The position numbers were made by a program, and so were the translations under genes. Below are positions 8,556-15,463 of a stretch of 23,762 nucleotides of DNA, in pieces. The first letter of the stretch is position 1. Every line of letters starts with the position of its first letter. Source of the DNA: JAQBDA01 sp041301185 (GTDB taxonomy: Bacteria; Chloroflexota; Anaerolineae; Anaerolineales; UBA4823); contig JBFYSV010000096.1 of NCBI GenBank assembly GCA_041301185.1, positions 1 to 23,762 of the forward strand, in the 5' to 3' direction. Below the pieces are notes generated by a model. The model saw only the letters and a list, made by a program, of their open reading frames with translations, had not been told where the DNA came from and searched no databases.

Positions 8556-9542
8556 ATGACATTTGTTTGGCCTGCAATGCTGGTTCTTCTTCTGTGTCTG
8601 CCTGTTTTCGTCGGTTTATATATTTATTTACAAAGCCGGCGGCAGCGCATTGCAGCGAGCTATGCCGGATTTACAGGCGGGCAAATCCAGCACCGCGAGC
8701 CGGGCAAGCGCCGGCACATCCCTGCAGTGCTGTTTTTGGTTGGGCTGACCGTTCTCTTGATCGCTATGGCTCGCCCCCAGATGACCGTCAACCTGCCCAG
8801 AGTTGAAGGCACAGTAATCCTCGTATTTGATGTCTCTGGCAGCATGGCTGCTGAGGACCTGCATCCCAACCGGATGGCTGCCGCCAAAGTCTCAGCCAGC
8901 GAGTTCGTCCAAAACCAGCCTTCCAGCGTCCAGGTTGGGGTGGTGGCTTTTAGTGAGGGCGGTTTGGCAGTGCAAGCACCAACCAACGACCAGGATGCGA
9001 TCCTGGCATCGATCGACCGCCTGCAACCTCAGCAAGGGACATCGTTGGGGCACGGAATCCTGGCGGCGCTCAGCACAATCCTAACGGGAAGCGAAGAAAT
9101 CACTACCACAGGGGAAGTGCCTGTTCCCGCGCCGGAAACAAGCGGCACCTATGGACCGGCGATCATCGTCCTGCTAACAGATGGTGAAAACACCGCTCCC
9201 CCCGATCCCTTCGAGGCTGCCTATGCTGCAGCCACACAAGGTGTGCGGATTTATTCAATCGGCATCGGCAGCACGGCAGGCACCACGCTGAATATTAATG
9301 GTTACACAGTGCATACCCAGCTCAACGAAACCGCCCTCCAACAGATTGCGGGGCTGACTGGTGGCGAGTACTACCATGCTGGCAACCAGGAAGATCTGGG
9401 TGAAATTTACAACAACATTTCCCCCGAGCTGGTCATCAAGCCTGAGAAGATGGAAGTCACCTCAATTTTCGCGGGTATAGGCTTGCTGGTCTTGCTCATG
9501 GGTGGTGGTCTGATGTTGTTATGGTTTGGAAGATTGCCGTGA
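8556..9542 (+). CDS. VWA domain membrane protein (BatA-like)
   Basis: The 328-aa protein has N-terminal TM segments (about 5-25 and 55-72), a von Willebrand factor A domain, and a C-terminal TM (about 305-325). The metal-ion-dependent adhesion site is intact: D92-V-S94-G-S96, a downstream Thr in QGTSLGHG, and Asp in LLTDGENT. This is the BatA/BatB layout of the Bacteroides aerotolerance-type operons, with the VWA domain held outside the membrane between anchors. A good AGGAG site lies upstream. It is tightly linked to the DUF58 gene and followed after 50 bases by a second VWA gene of the same plan. Confidence 0.9.
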   Translation: MTFVWPAMLVLLLCLPVFVGLYIYLQSRRQRIAASYAGFTGGQIQHREPGKRRHIPAVLFLVGLTVLLIAMARPQMTVNLPRVEGTVILVFDVSGSMAAEDLHPNRMAAAKVSASEFVQNQPSSVQVGVVAFSEGGLAVQAPTNDQDAILASIDRLQPQQGTSLGHGILAALSTILTGSEEITTTGEVPVPAPETSGTYGPAIIVLLTDGENTAPPDPFEAAYAAATQGVRIYSIGIGSTAGTTLNINGYTVHTQLNETALQQIAGLTGGEYYHAGNQEDLGEIYNNISPELVIKPEKMEVTSIFAGIGLLVLLMGGGLMLLWFGRLP

Positions 9543-9592
9543 GCACCTGGGTGCAGCAGAGCAGTTTGGGTCTGGCGGAAAGGATGTTCTAG

Positions 9593-10651
9593 ATGGACAT
9601 AGTGTGGCCTGGGTTCCTTCTCCTGCTGGGAGCAATTCCACTGATCATAGCTTTCTACTGGTGGATACTGCGCAGAAGGCGGCGCTTTACGGTTCGCTAT
9701 TCAAGCCTGGCATTGGTTCGGGATGTAATCCCGCGCAGCGCCCGGTTCAAGCGGCACCTGCCATTCGGCCTGTTCCTGTTGGGATCTGCCGCCCTGGTGC
9801 TAGCCCTCAGCCGCCCCACCGCCAGGGTCATCGTGCCTTCTGGGCAGGCAACGATCATGCTGGCGCTGGATGTCTCGCGTTCAATGTGCTCAACAGATAT
9901 TCCACCCAATCGGTTAAAGGCAGCTAAAGCTGCTGTACTATCTTATATCGACCGCCAAGACGACCATTCACAAATCGGGATTGTTGCCTTTGCTGGCTTT
10001 GCAGCGCTTGTCCAATCACCCACAACCGACCAGGATATCCTCCGCTCCGCTGTCGAAAACCTGACAACCGCTCGCAGGACTGCGGTTGGCAGCGGAATTC
10101 TGGAAGCCTTGAACGCCATTGCAGAAGTAAACCAGAACATACCTCCAGTCGCGAGCGCCTCAACTCCACAGACCATGCCCACACCCATGCCTGTGGGTGT
10201 GTTTGCTCCGGATATTATTGTCGTCCTGAGCGATGGAGCGAGCAACACTGGACCTCAACCGCTAGAGGCAGCTCTCCAGGCTCAGGCAAGGGGTGTGCGA
10301 ATCTATACCATTGGATATGGCACTGAAAGTGGATCGCCAATGGACTGCGGAGACCGCTTTCAGGAGCAATTTTTCCCGGGCGGAGGGATGGGCGGTGGGG
10401 GCGGTGGCTTTGGAGGCAGGTTCCGGCGGGGGATTGATGAGGAAACCCTGATGGGAATCGCCGAGATGACCGGCGGCGACTATTACTCCGCCACCAGCGC
10501 CGGCGAGCTGCACGATGTCTTCCGGCAGTTACCTACTTACTTGATGACCCGAGAAGAGGACTCCGAGATCAGTGCGATTTTCACTGCCCTGGGGCTGCTC
10601 CTCGCAGGGCTGGCTATATTCCTATCCATGGTATGGCACCCCTTCCCCTGA
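9593..10651 (+). CDS. VWA domain membrane protein (BatA/BatB-like), paralog with Gly-rich insert
   Basis: The 352-aa protein shares its plan with the preceding gene: TM 8-26, an Arg-rich loop, TM about 57-73, VWA domain, C-terminal TM (about 325-346). The metal site reads D93-V-S95-R-S97, with Asp also in VVLSDGASNT. The two genes look like a tandem duplication that has diverged. The clear difference is an insert after GYGTESGSP, near residues 245-280, containing Cys, PGGGMGGGGGGFGG and an RFRRG stretch. It probably forms a flexible surface loop on the VWA domain. AAAGGA precedes the ATG by eight bases. A terminator 28 bases after the stop closes the cluster. Confidence 0.9.
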   Translation: MDIVWPGFLLLLGAIPLIIAFYWWILRRRRRFTVRYSSLALVRDVIPRSARFKRHLPFGLFLLGSAALVLALSRPTARVIVPSGQATIMLALDVSRSMCSTDIPPNRLKAAKAAVLSYIDRQDDHSQIGIVAFAGFAALVQSPTTDQDILRSAVENLTTARRTAVGSGILEALNAIAEVNQNIPPVASASTPQTMPTPMPVGVFAPDIIVVLSDGASNTGPQPLEAALQAQARGVRIYTIGYGTESGSPMDCGDRFQEQFFPGGGMGGGGGGFGGRFRRGIDEETLMGIAEMTGGDYYSATSAGELHDVFRQLPTYLMTREEDSEISAIFTALGLLLAGLAIFLSMVWHPFP

Positions 10652-10678
10652 GATAAATTCATTGGGACATAAAACATC

Positions 10679-10715
10679 GAGGTTGCCCGGAGATGACCTG
10701 GGCAACCTCTTCTTC
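10679..10715 (+). terminator. Intrinsic terminator of the moxR/VWA cluster
   Basis: GAGGTTGCCC (10679-10688) and GGGCAACCTC (10700-10709) form a perfect 10-bp stem with an 11-base loop, followed by TTCTTCC. It might also weakly stop minus-strand transcription from the small repeat gene at 10753. Confidence 0.85.
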
Positions 10716-10752
10716 CGCATCGACCGAAATATTCAGTTGTTTTCTAACAGGA

Positions 10753-10998
10753 TCAGGCATGCAATACAGACGGCTTGGGCTGGTTCCACGGCACACCATT
10801 CCCTGGGTCAGGCGGTGGCCCGCCGCTGTGCCGGGTGATTGAAGGCTGCAAGCCAAGGTCGTTGGGCTTGGGCTGGTTCCACGGCACGCCGTTGCCGGGA
10901 TCATCGGGTGGTCCACCGCTGTGCCGGGCAAGGGACTGTTTCCCGGGTAAAGCAAACACCACCGCGCCAATTAGGGCAGCCACCAACAAGGCTGGCAA
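10753..10998 (-). CDS. Small membrane-anchored or exported protein with 31-residue tandem repeat
   Basis: The frame gives about 81 aa: a hydrophobic segment (ALLVAALIGAVVFALPG), then two repeats of a 31-residue unit, RHSGGPP(D/P)DPGNGVPWNQPK followed by a P, the second copy truncated at the stop. Over the 21 codons shared by both copies, nine of ten codon differences are synonymous third-base changes (the other is Asp to Pro). This is strong internal evidence that the frame is translated and selected. I do not recognise the repeat. The start is unclear: TTG at 10998 (or ATT/CTG just upstream, before an in-frame TAA) has no good ribosome binding site. The candidate c-di-GMP riboswitch and terminator directly upstream on the same strand are its likely control. 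Confidence 0.7.
   Translation of the reverse strand: MPALLVAALIGAVVFALPGKQSLARHSGGPPDDPGNGVPWNQPKPNDLGLQPSITRHSGGPPPDPGNGVPWNQPKPSVLHA
10771..10926 (-). repeat. Tandem repeat, 93-bp unit, about 1.7 copies
   Basis: The segment TGGTTCCACGGCAC recurs exactly 93 bases apart (starting 10781 and 10874 on the plus strand) within two longer similar blocks. Ninety-three bases equal 31 codons, so the repeat keeps frame in the small protein gene. Confidence 0.9.
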
Positions 10999-11000
10999 AA

Positions 11001-11063
11001 TCAGATGTTAGTTCTTCCAGTGAAAATATTGTCTGGTTGAATTTCCCCCTCCTTTCTCTTCAT
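11001..11063 (-). other. Short upstream frame, possibly the displaced N-terminus of the repeat protein
   Basis: ATG at 11063 opens a 20-codon frame (MKRKEGEIQPDNIFTGRTNI) that stops at TGA 11003-11001, one base out of register with the hydrophobic segment of the repeat protein. A one-base change would give a normal charged N-terminus followed by the membrane helix. A strong AAAGGAGGGGG sequence lies inside this frame rather than before it, so the reading is not settled: frameshift mutation, sequence error, coupled leader peptide or chance are all possible. Confidence 0.4.
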
Positions 11064-11096
11064 GTAAAACAAAACCGCCGAAGGTCATCCTTCGGC
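11064..11096 (-). terminator. Intrinsic terminator, expression platform of the riboswitch
   Basis: On the minus strand GCCGAAGG, loop ATGA and CCTTCGGC form an 8-bp stem (11077-11096), followed by GGTTTTGTTTT. Its 5' arm overlaps the 3' end of the aptamer-like sequence, so ligand binding and terminator folding would be mutually exclusive. Confidence 0.82.
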
Positions 11097-11170
11097 AGCC
11101 TGGCGATCTCCAGTTAGGAGACCCATAGCTTTGTGCCCCCTATTTCGCAATGGGTTTACCTTTTCAGGGA
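11089..11170 (-). ncRNA. Cyclic di-GMP-I (GEMM-I) riboswitch aptamer candidate
   Basis: Read on the minus strand, the hallmarks of the GEMM-I aptamer appear in order: AGGTAAACC (consensus GGCAAACC); a stem CCC-ATT/AAT-GGG with one bulged A closed by a GCGA (GNRA) tetraloop; GGCACAAAGCTATGGGTC (consensus GACGCAAAGCC.CGGG.C); a variable CTCC/GGAG stem; then GCCAGGCTGCCGAA (consensus AGCCGGGTTGCCGAA). A terminator overlapping the 3' strand follows at once, the usual arrangement for transcriptional riboswitches. Because aptamer and terminator share GCCGAAGG, binding would favour read-through (an ON switch); this is inference. The downstream gene is the repeat protein at 10753. The match was made from memory of the consensus, without a covariance search. 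Confidence 0.8.
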
Positions 11171-11476
11171 TGTTGTTGGGCGTATTCAGTTATCGTCCAC
11201 CCTGTCGTCCCATATACAGGACATTTTCGTGCTCTTATCATATATATGATATCGATTTTCTCAGGGATGTATTAACCACACATTAGAGTAGCTGAGGGTT
11301 TACTGAAAGAATTATTAATACAGTTGGGAAGGCAAGCGGCAGGCAGACCATTTCACCACCTCATCCACAGGTATCTACTCTGGCAGATCGTTCAGTCCCT
11401 ACTTCATTATTTCCATGCAGGCGCTGAAAGCCATTCTGCCCAACTCGTTCATCCAAGGCCATGGACCCTGTCAAAC
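11171..11476. other. Intergenic region upstream of the riboswitch
   Basis: No gene is supported. It contains a 16-bp AT-rich palindrome, TATCATATATATGATA, at 11236-11251; on the minus strand TATGAT within it could be a -10 box for the riboswitch transcript, but no -35 was found. The rest, up to the stop of the minus-strand gene at 11477, shows nothing recognisable. Confidence 0.4.
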
Positions 11477-12118
11477 CTATTCCAGCCTCATGATGCGAGC
11501 ATTCTCTTCAATCGCTCCCTGGATCAGCGCCCACAGGTACCGCTCCAGCTTGCCCGAGTCTACCGCTTCCATGCGCAGCAGCCTCAGCAAGCGCGTGCAA
11601 CCGTGACCATAGATATCCACCAGGTGCAGGAAATCCGGCACTTGCTCAGCTTCTAGCGCCAACCTTAAGTGTGTGCGCAATACCAGGCGCATTGCTGCTA
11701 CTTCCTCTACCATGCGCCGGCTGTTTGCACCCAACTCCTCTTCTCTGCCCAGCGCCTGCGCCCGCACTCCCGCCGAGACGGGTTGCCTCCCCTCTTCGAC
11801 CTCGTGCCGGTCCATCATTTGTAGCACGGCCTCCGCCCACTCGCTTGAATTGTCTCGCTTTGCCAGCTCCTGCTCCGCTTTGATCAACCCTGCCAGCCGG
11901 TAAGCAATCCTTGTGTACGCATCCCCCAGGCGGGCCACCTCCCTGTTGTCCTCCGCTTGCCCCAGGCGCTCCAGCAACCGGCGCCCCAGCCTGCGCAGCC
12001 CCACAATCTCCTCCTCAATCCCTTGGATATCCTCCGCCAGGAGCGCTGCAACTGCCTGCGGTAGCTGATTAATGGCGGATTCTTCTTCCACACTTGTAGG
12101 TTTCTTCTCTTCTTCCAT
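11477..12118 (-). CDS. Conserved hypothetical, helical/coiled-coil protein
   Basis: The start was set at ATG 12118, which has GGAGG six bases upstream; an ATG at 12145 is in frame but unsupported. The 213-aa product begins with a very acidic, Lys/Glu-rich segment and is helical throughout. It includes YTRIAYRLAGLIKAEQELAKR, VSAGVRAQALGREEEL, RRMVEEVAAMRLVLR and YGHGCTRLLRLLRMEA, ending with LERYLWALIQGAIEENARIM. The C-terminal block resembles uncharacterised proteins that recur in Anaerolineae genomes; I know no function. The charge pattern could suit nucleic-acid or protein binding, but no DNA-binding motif is visible. It is transcribed away from the hydrolase gene at 12311. Confidence 0.75.
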   Translation of the reverse strand: MEEEKKPTSVEEESAINQLPQAVAALLAEDIQGIEEEIVGLRRLGRRLLERLGQAEDNREVARLGDAYTRIAYRLAGLIKAEQELAKRDNSSEWAEAVLQMMDRHEVEEGRQPVSAGVRAQALGREEELGANSRRMVEEVAAMRLVLRTHLRLALEAEQVPDFLHLVDIYGHGCTRLLRLLRMEAVDSGKLERYLWALIQGAIEENARIMRLE

Positions 12119-12262
12119 CGCCTGCCTCCATACCGAATCTAGCACATATGTTCGGTTTTCGCAATCCCGGAATCGATGCTATCCATGTGCAGTGGATTTA
12201 AATTCTGATCAATGCTGCATGGTCAGCCACTTACCGGATAAATACTCACCATCGATTTGCAC

Positions 12263-12268
12263 TATAAT
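12263..12268 (+). promoter_or_regulatory. Candidate -10 box for the MBL-hydrolase gene
   Basis: A perfect TATAAT lies 42 bases before the ATG at 12311. No good -35 was found at 16-18 bases. Transcription would start near 12275. Confidence 0.45.
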
Positions 12269-12310
12269 TCAGTCAGGTCGCACCCGCTTCACACACCAGA
12301 GGTTTATAAG

Positions 12311-13027
12311 ATGCCCTCAGAAATAAAGCCTATCACCCTACCTTTGCCGTTTCACATGGGCAGTGTCAACTGTTATCTCATCCAAACCCACACCGGTTAC
12401 GTTCTGATCGATAGTGGAGGTTCGGGCAACCGTAAAGAGCTTCTCAGGCATCTGGAAAGCGCAGGTTGCAGACCAGGCTCGCTCAAGCTCATCATTCTAA
12501 CCCATGGGGATTTCGATCACACCGGTAACGCTGCCTACCTGCGCCGTACCTTTGGCAGCAAGATCGCCATGCACCCCGGCGATTTAGGGATGGCTGAGCA
12601 AGGCGACATGTTTTATAACAGAAAGCAGCCCAATATCCTCATCAGGATATTGGTCCCGCTGCTCACCGGCTTTGGAAAGTCGCAGCGCTTCTCGCCGGAT
12701 GTTCTCGTCTCGGATGGCGACGACCTCACCGCCTACGGGCTGGACGCCCGGGTTATCTCCATCCCTGGGCACTCGCAAGGCTCTATCGCCATCCTGAGCG
12801 CCGGGGCCGACCTGTTCTGCGGTGACCTGCTGGAGAATATCAAAGAGCCTGCCCTCGGTTCTCTCACCGACGACATGCCCTCTGCAAAATCCAGCCTGGA
12901 TAAGTTAACCGGATTGAAGATTGGGATGGTCTACCCAGGTCACGGTCAGCCCTTCCCCATGTCCCAATTCCAGAGCAAGAACACCTCCGGCTTAGCCGGA
13001 AAATCCGAAGGGATCAACCAGGGCTGA
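12311..13027 (+). CDS. Metallo-beta-lactamase fold hydrolase
   Basis: The 238-aa protein has the MBL-fold elements in order: NCYLIQT, VLIDSGG (residues 31-37), the metal motif THGDFDHTGN (H65, D67, D69, H70), IPGHSQGS, FCGDLL and YPGHGQPF near the end. The second His of the usual HxHxDH is Asp here, a variation common in one branch of the superfamily. These enzymes hydrolyse thioesters, lactones or related bonds with a di-metal centre; the substrate cannot be read from sequence. ATG 12311 was chosen over upstream in-frame TTG because AGAGGT precedes it and the family begins there. The stop is three bases before the next gene, so the two are co-translated. Confidence 0.93.
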   Translation: MPSEIKPITLPLPFHMGSVNCYLIQTHTGYVLIDSGGSGNRKELLRHLESAGCRPGSLKLIILTHGDFDHTGNAAYLRRTFGSKIAMHPGDLGMAEQGDMFYNRKQPNILIRILVPLLTGFGKSQRFSPDVLVSDGDDLTAYGLDARVISIPGHSQGSIAILSAGADLFCGDLLENIKEPALGSLTDDMPSAKSSLDKLTGLKIGMVYPGHGQPFPMSQFQSKNTSGLAGKSEGINQG

Positions 13028-13030
13028 GGA

Positions 13031-13726
13031 ATGACTGAAATCATCGATCTAAGCCAGGAGATTTACTCAGGCATGCCGGTGTTTCCCGGTCTCCCTGAAG
13101 TGAAGATCAGCATGCACGTATCGCACGAAGAGTGGGACGGCATCATCGGCAGCAGCCAGGTTACTCCCGCCGTGAACCGCCTGGAGTTCGGCGAGCATAC
13201 CGGCACCCATGTGGATGCCATCAACCACATGGGATCTCACTATCGAGGTCAGTCCATCGACACGATGCCACTCAGGATGTTTTATACCTGGGGGGTTTGT
13301 CTGGACCTGTCTTACAAAGGCTTGCGCGAGCTGATCGAGCCTGCCGATATAGTAAACACCCTTGCCCGAGCGCAGCTAGAGCTTGAGCAGGGAGACACGC
13401 TTCTGCTATACACAGATCATTACCGCCGCACCTTCGGCACCTCCGACTGGCATAACCACCCCGGCATTAGCGCAACCGCCGCCAGCTGGCTGGGAGAGCA
13501 CAAGATTGCTGCCTTCGGCGTGGAGTCGATGGCGCCGGGCGTGCTGAATCTTTCCAACAAGGAAGTCCACCGCATTTGCGGAGAGATGGGTTTCACCCAT
13601 TACGAAAACCTGGTCAACCTGCACTGCCTTATCGGCCGCGGGCGCTTCCGCTTCATTGGCTTGCCGCTTAAGATCCGCGGCGGCACCGGTTCGCCAATAA
13701 GAGCTGTTGCCATCTTCGAGGAGTGA
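13031..13726 (+). CDS. Cyclase family protein (kynurenine formamidase-like)
   Basis: The 231-aa protein starts IIDLSQEIYSGMPVFPG and carries the family metal motif EHTGTHVDAINHM (H56, H60, D62, H66), with LLLYTDHY, HPGIS and AAFGVESMAPG further on. PF04199 cyclase-family enzymes are Zn or Mn hydrolases acting on amides or lactones: N-formylkynurenine in KynB, others unknown. No tryptophan-catabolism genes lie nearby, so KynB should not be assumed. Overlapping context with the MBL-fold hydrolase (three-base gap, TGAGGA ribosome binding site within the previous stop) suggests that both act on the same kind of ester or lactone substrate, which is inference. Confidence 0.92.
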   Translation: MTEIIDLSQEIYSGMPVFPGLPEVKISMHVSHEEWDGIIGSSQVTPAVNRLEFGEHTGTHVDAINHMGSHYRGQSIDTMPLRMFYTWGVCLDLSYKGLRELIEPADIVNTLARAQLELEQGDTLLLYTDHYRRTFGTSDWHNHPGISATAASWLGEHKIAAFGVESMAPGVLNLSNKEVHRICGEMGFTHYENLVNLHCLIGRGRFRFIGLPLKIRGGTGSPIRAVAIFEE

Positions 13727-13784
13727 GCAATGAACAAGAGACAACCGGGAAGGTCACGGACCTCTTAAGGTGAACAAATGCCTG

Positions 13785-13813
13785 TTGACCCCCCCAGGTA
13801 TTGGCGCTATAGT
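13785..13813 (+). promoter_or_regulatory. Strong sigma-70-type promoter
   Basis: TTGACC (13785-13790) and TATAGT (13808-13813) are separated by exactly 17 bases, close to the consensus housekeeping promoter. It would start transcription near 13820, about 50 bases upstream of the membrane-protein gene at 13872, making that gene independent of the hydrolase pair. Confidence 0.8.
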
Positions 13814-13871
13814 GGTTAATGAAAGACCGTACCTAGCCTGTTAAGGAGTCGTCTGAAAGGAGAGTTATGCC

Positions 13872-14480
13872 ATGGCTACTCCAATTTCGCGTTTCAACCG
13901 CATTCTGTTGATCCTGATGGTCGTTTTATATATCATCTCCCTGGGGGCATTCACCTATCTCAACTGGAGTTTGGATCCCGAGCACGTGCTCTGGATGCAC
14001 GCCGTTAACGCCCTCATCCTATCTATCCCCCTGGTGCTATTTTACGGCTCAGCTTATGTGCTGATCAGCGCCTGGCGCGAGCATAAGCTAACTGGGCAGA
14101 TCAACCCCCGCCTGGCTAAGGTCATCCACTGGGCGCCGCGCATAGCCGCCATCCTGATCATCTTCTTTGTCAGCCTGTTCTCACTGGATGTGTTTGGAAT
14201 GGAGGGCACCCCCCTCGAGTTGCTGGGCGGATTCTTGATTCACAGCATCCCGTCGATCGTCATGATCCTGATGCTGGTCTTTGCCTGGCGGCGACCCGCA
14301 GTCGGGTTCATCGCCTTCTTAATCGCCGGGGGGTTCTTCCTGCGCTTTGTCATCTTGGGCGGAGACCTGGCCCATTTTCTGCTTTTCTCTGGCCCCCTGC
14401 TGCTGATCTCCGCCCTGTTCTACGCCGATTGGCGCTGGGCGAAGCCCGCACCACCCCCCACCACCAGTGTAGCTATCTAG
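13872..14480 (+). CDS. Multi-pass membrane protein, 202 aa
   Basis: Around six hydrophobic segments are visible (about residues 9-29, 42-66, 88-108, 118-138, 142-162 and 166-186), with short charged loops such as SAWREHKLTGQINPRLAK. No catalytic or transport motif was recognised. I recall similar small membrane proteins in Chloroflexota described only by DUF numbers. GGAG lies upstream of the ATG at 13872, and a -35/-10 promoter precedes it. An ATG at 13867 is out of frame and soon stops. The tail is Pro/Thr rich. Function unknown. Confidence 0.82.
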   Translation: MATPISRFNRILLILMVVLYIISLGAFTYLNWSLDPEHVLWMHAVNALILSIPLVLFYGSAYVLISAWREHKLTGQINPRLAKVIHWAPRIAAILIIFFVSLFSLDVFGMEGTPLELLGGFLIHSIPSIVMILMLVFAWRRPAVGFIAFLIAGGFFLRFVILGGDLAHFLLFSGPLLLISALFYADWRWAKPAPPPTTSVAI

Positions 14481-14501
14481 TCCAGAGAGCTGCTAGTTTA
14501 G

Positions 14502-14684
14502 GAGGATCTGACGCCGCCTGAAATTGGCGTCTTCGACGCACCCGGCTACGCATGGGACGTTGCAATGGCAGAAGAATATACTGCTCTCGCTGATGAGGAT
14601 GGCAGGCTACGCATTATCAATATATCAAACCCGAGCGCGCCGGTTGAAGCCGGCAGCCCGCCTCGTTTTCCATCTTGCTGCTGA
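14502..14684 (+). pseudogene. Remnant of an LVIVD-repeat (beta-propeller) protein
   Basis: One plus-strand frame, without a start codon of its own, reads TPPEIGVFDAPGYAWDVAMA, then EEYTALADEDGRLRIINISN and PSAPVEAGSPPR before a stop. This is just over one unit of the LVIVD repeat, whose pattern is PxxVGxYdtPGxAxdVaV...YAyvADgdxGLrIIdVsxPsaP. Intact proteins of this family carry many such repeats and form secreted propellers. Only a fragment remains and the flanks do not continue it, so it is a decayed gene end or an internal piece left by deletion. Confidence 0.72.
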
Positions 14685-14773
14685 TTACTAAATAGACCGG
14701 GTGTGAGTTTACAGGTTGGCTTAGACCAGGCATAAAGACCTGCTCGTAAATAACTGTTGCTTGGAGGTGATTT

Positions 14774-15463
14774 TCAGGTATCAGACCGCAGACGATATCC
14801 AACCCCTGGTTCAGTACGAATGTAGCGAGGTCGAGACGGGTCGGGTTCGATTTTATGGCGGAGATTGCTGAGATTAACCCGCAGCAGGTGCAAATCTTCT
14901 TCGGAGGTATGCCCCCATATACCTTGTAATAATTGCCGATGAGTTAACACTTTCCCAATATTCTGTGCCAATAACCTGAGGATATCGTACTCGGTTGGTG
15001 TAAGCAATATCTCGCGGTCTGCAATCATAACCTGGCGGCGCTCCAAATCAATCTTGAGTTCGCCCACCACTATAACCGGCTCGTTCTCTTTTTGAATCGA
15101 ACGCCGCAGCGCAGCCCGAATGCGAGCCATCAGTTCGCCTGTACCGAACGGCTTGGTCAAATAATCATCTGCACCGGAATCCAGTGCGGCTATTTTATCG
15201 CTTTCCTGTTCTCTGACTGACAGGATGATGATCGGCACTGCAGACCATTCCCGAATCCGCCGGGTTACCTCTGTTCCCTCCATGTCTGGCAAACCCAAGT
15301 CGAGGATCACCATATCCGGACGATCGACCGCCACAGCCCGTATGGCTTCCTCGCCATTGGATGCTTCTACGACCGTGATATCCTGAGCACTGAGTGCAAC
15401 ACGGAGGTAGCGCCGAATTGCCTTTTCATCATCAACAACCAAAATCCGCATACTGGTGCTCAC
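14774..15463 (-). CDS. kdpE: KdpE, response regulator of the kdp operon
   Basis: This is an OmpR/PhoB-type regulator of about 229 aa. The receiver domain has the acidic pocket (D11, D12 in ILVVDDE), phospho-acceptor D55 (VILDLGLPD), and Lys in DDYLTKPF. The C-terminal winged helix includes LTPTEYDILRLLA and a VGYRL end. It is the partner of KdpD and should activate the kdp promoter under K+ limitation or osmotic stress. The first start is GTG at 15463, overlapping the kdpD TAG by one base (TAGTG); ATG at 15451 is possible. Placed last in the operon, it would be made together with the pump. Confidence 0.96.
   Translation of the reverse strand: MSTSMRILVVDDEKAIRRYLRVALSAQDITVVEASNGEEAIRAVAVDRPDMVILDLGLPDMEGTEVTRRIREWSAVPIIILSVREQESDKIAALDSGADDYLTKPFGTGELMARIRAALRRSIQKENEPVIVVGELKIDLERRQVMIADREILLTPTEYDILRLLAQNIGKVLTHRQLLQGIWGHTSEEDLHLLRVNLSNLRHKIEPDPSRPRYIRTEPGVGYRLRSDT

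Noticed and set aside
10775..11117. Plus-strand frames over the tandem repeat (78 and 92 aa)
   Set aside because: Differences between the repeat copies are synonymous only in the minus-strand frame, and the riboswitch and terminator are oriented for minus-strand transcription.
13732..13770. 12-codon frame (MNKRQPGRSRTS) after the cyclase gene with a good ribosome binding site
   Set aside because: Too short and without features; it may be chance or a truncated start of a lost gene, but cannot be supported.
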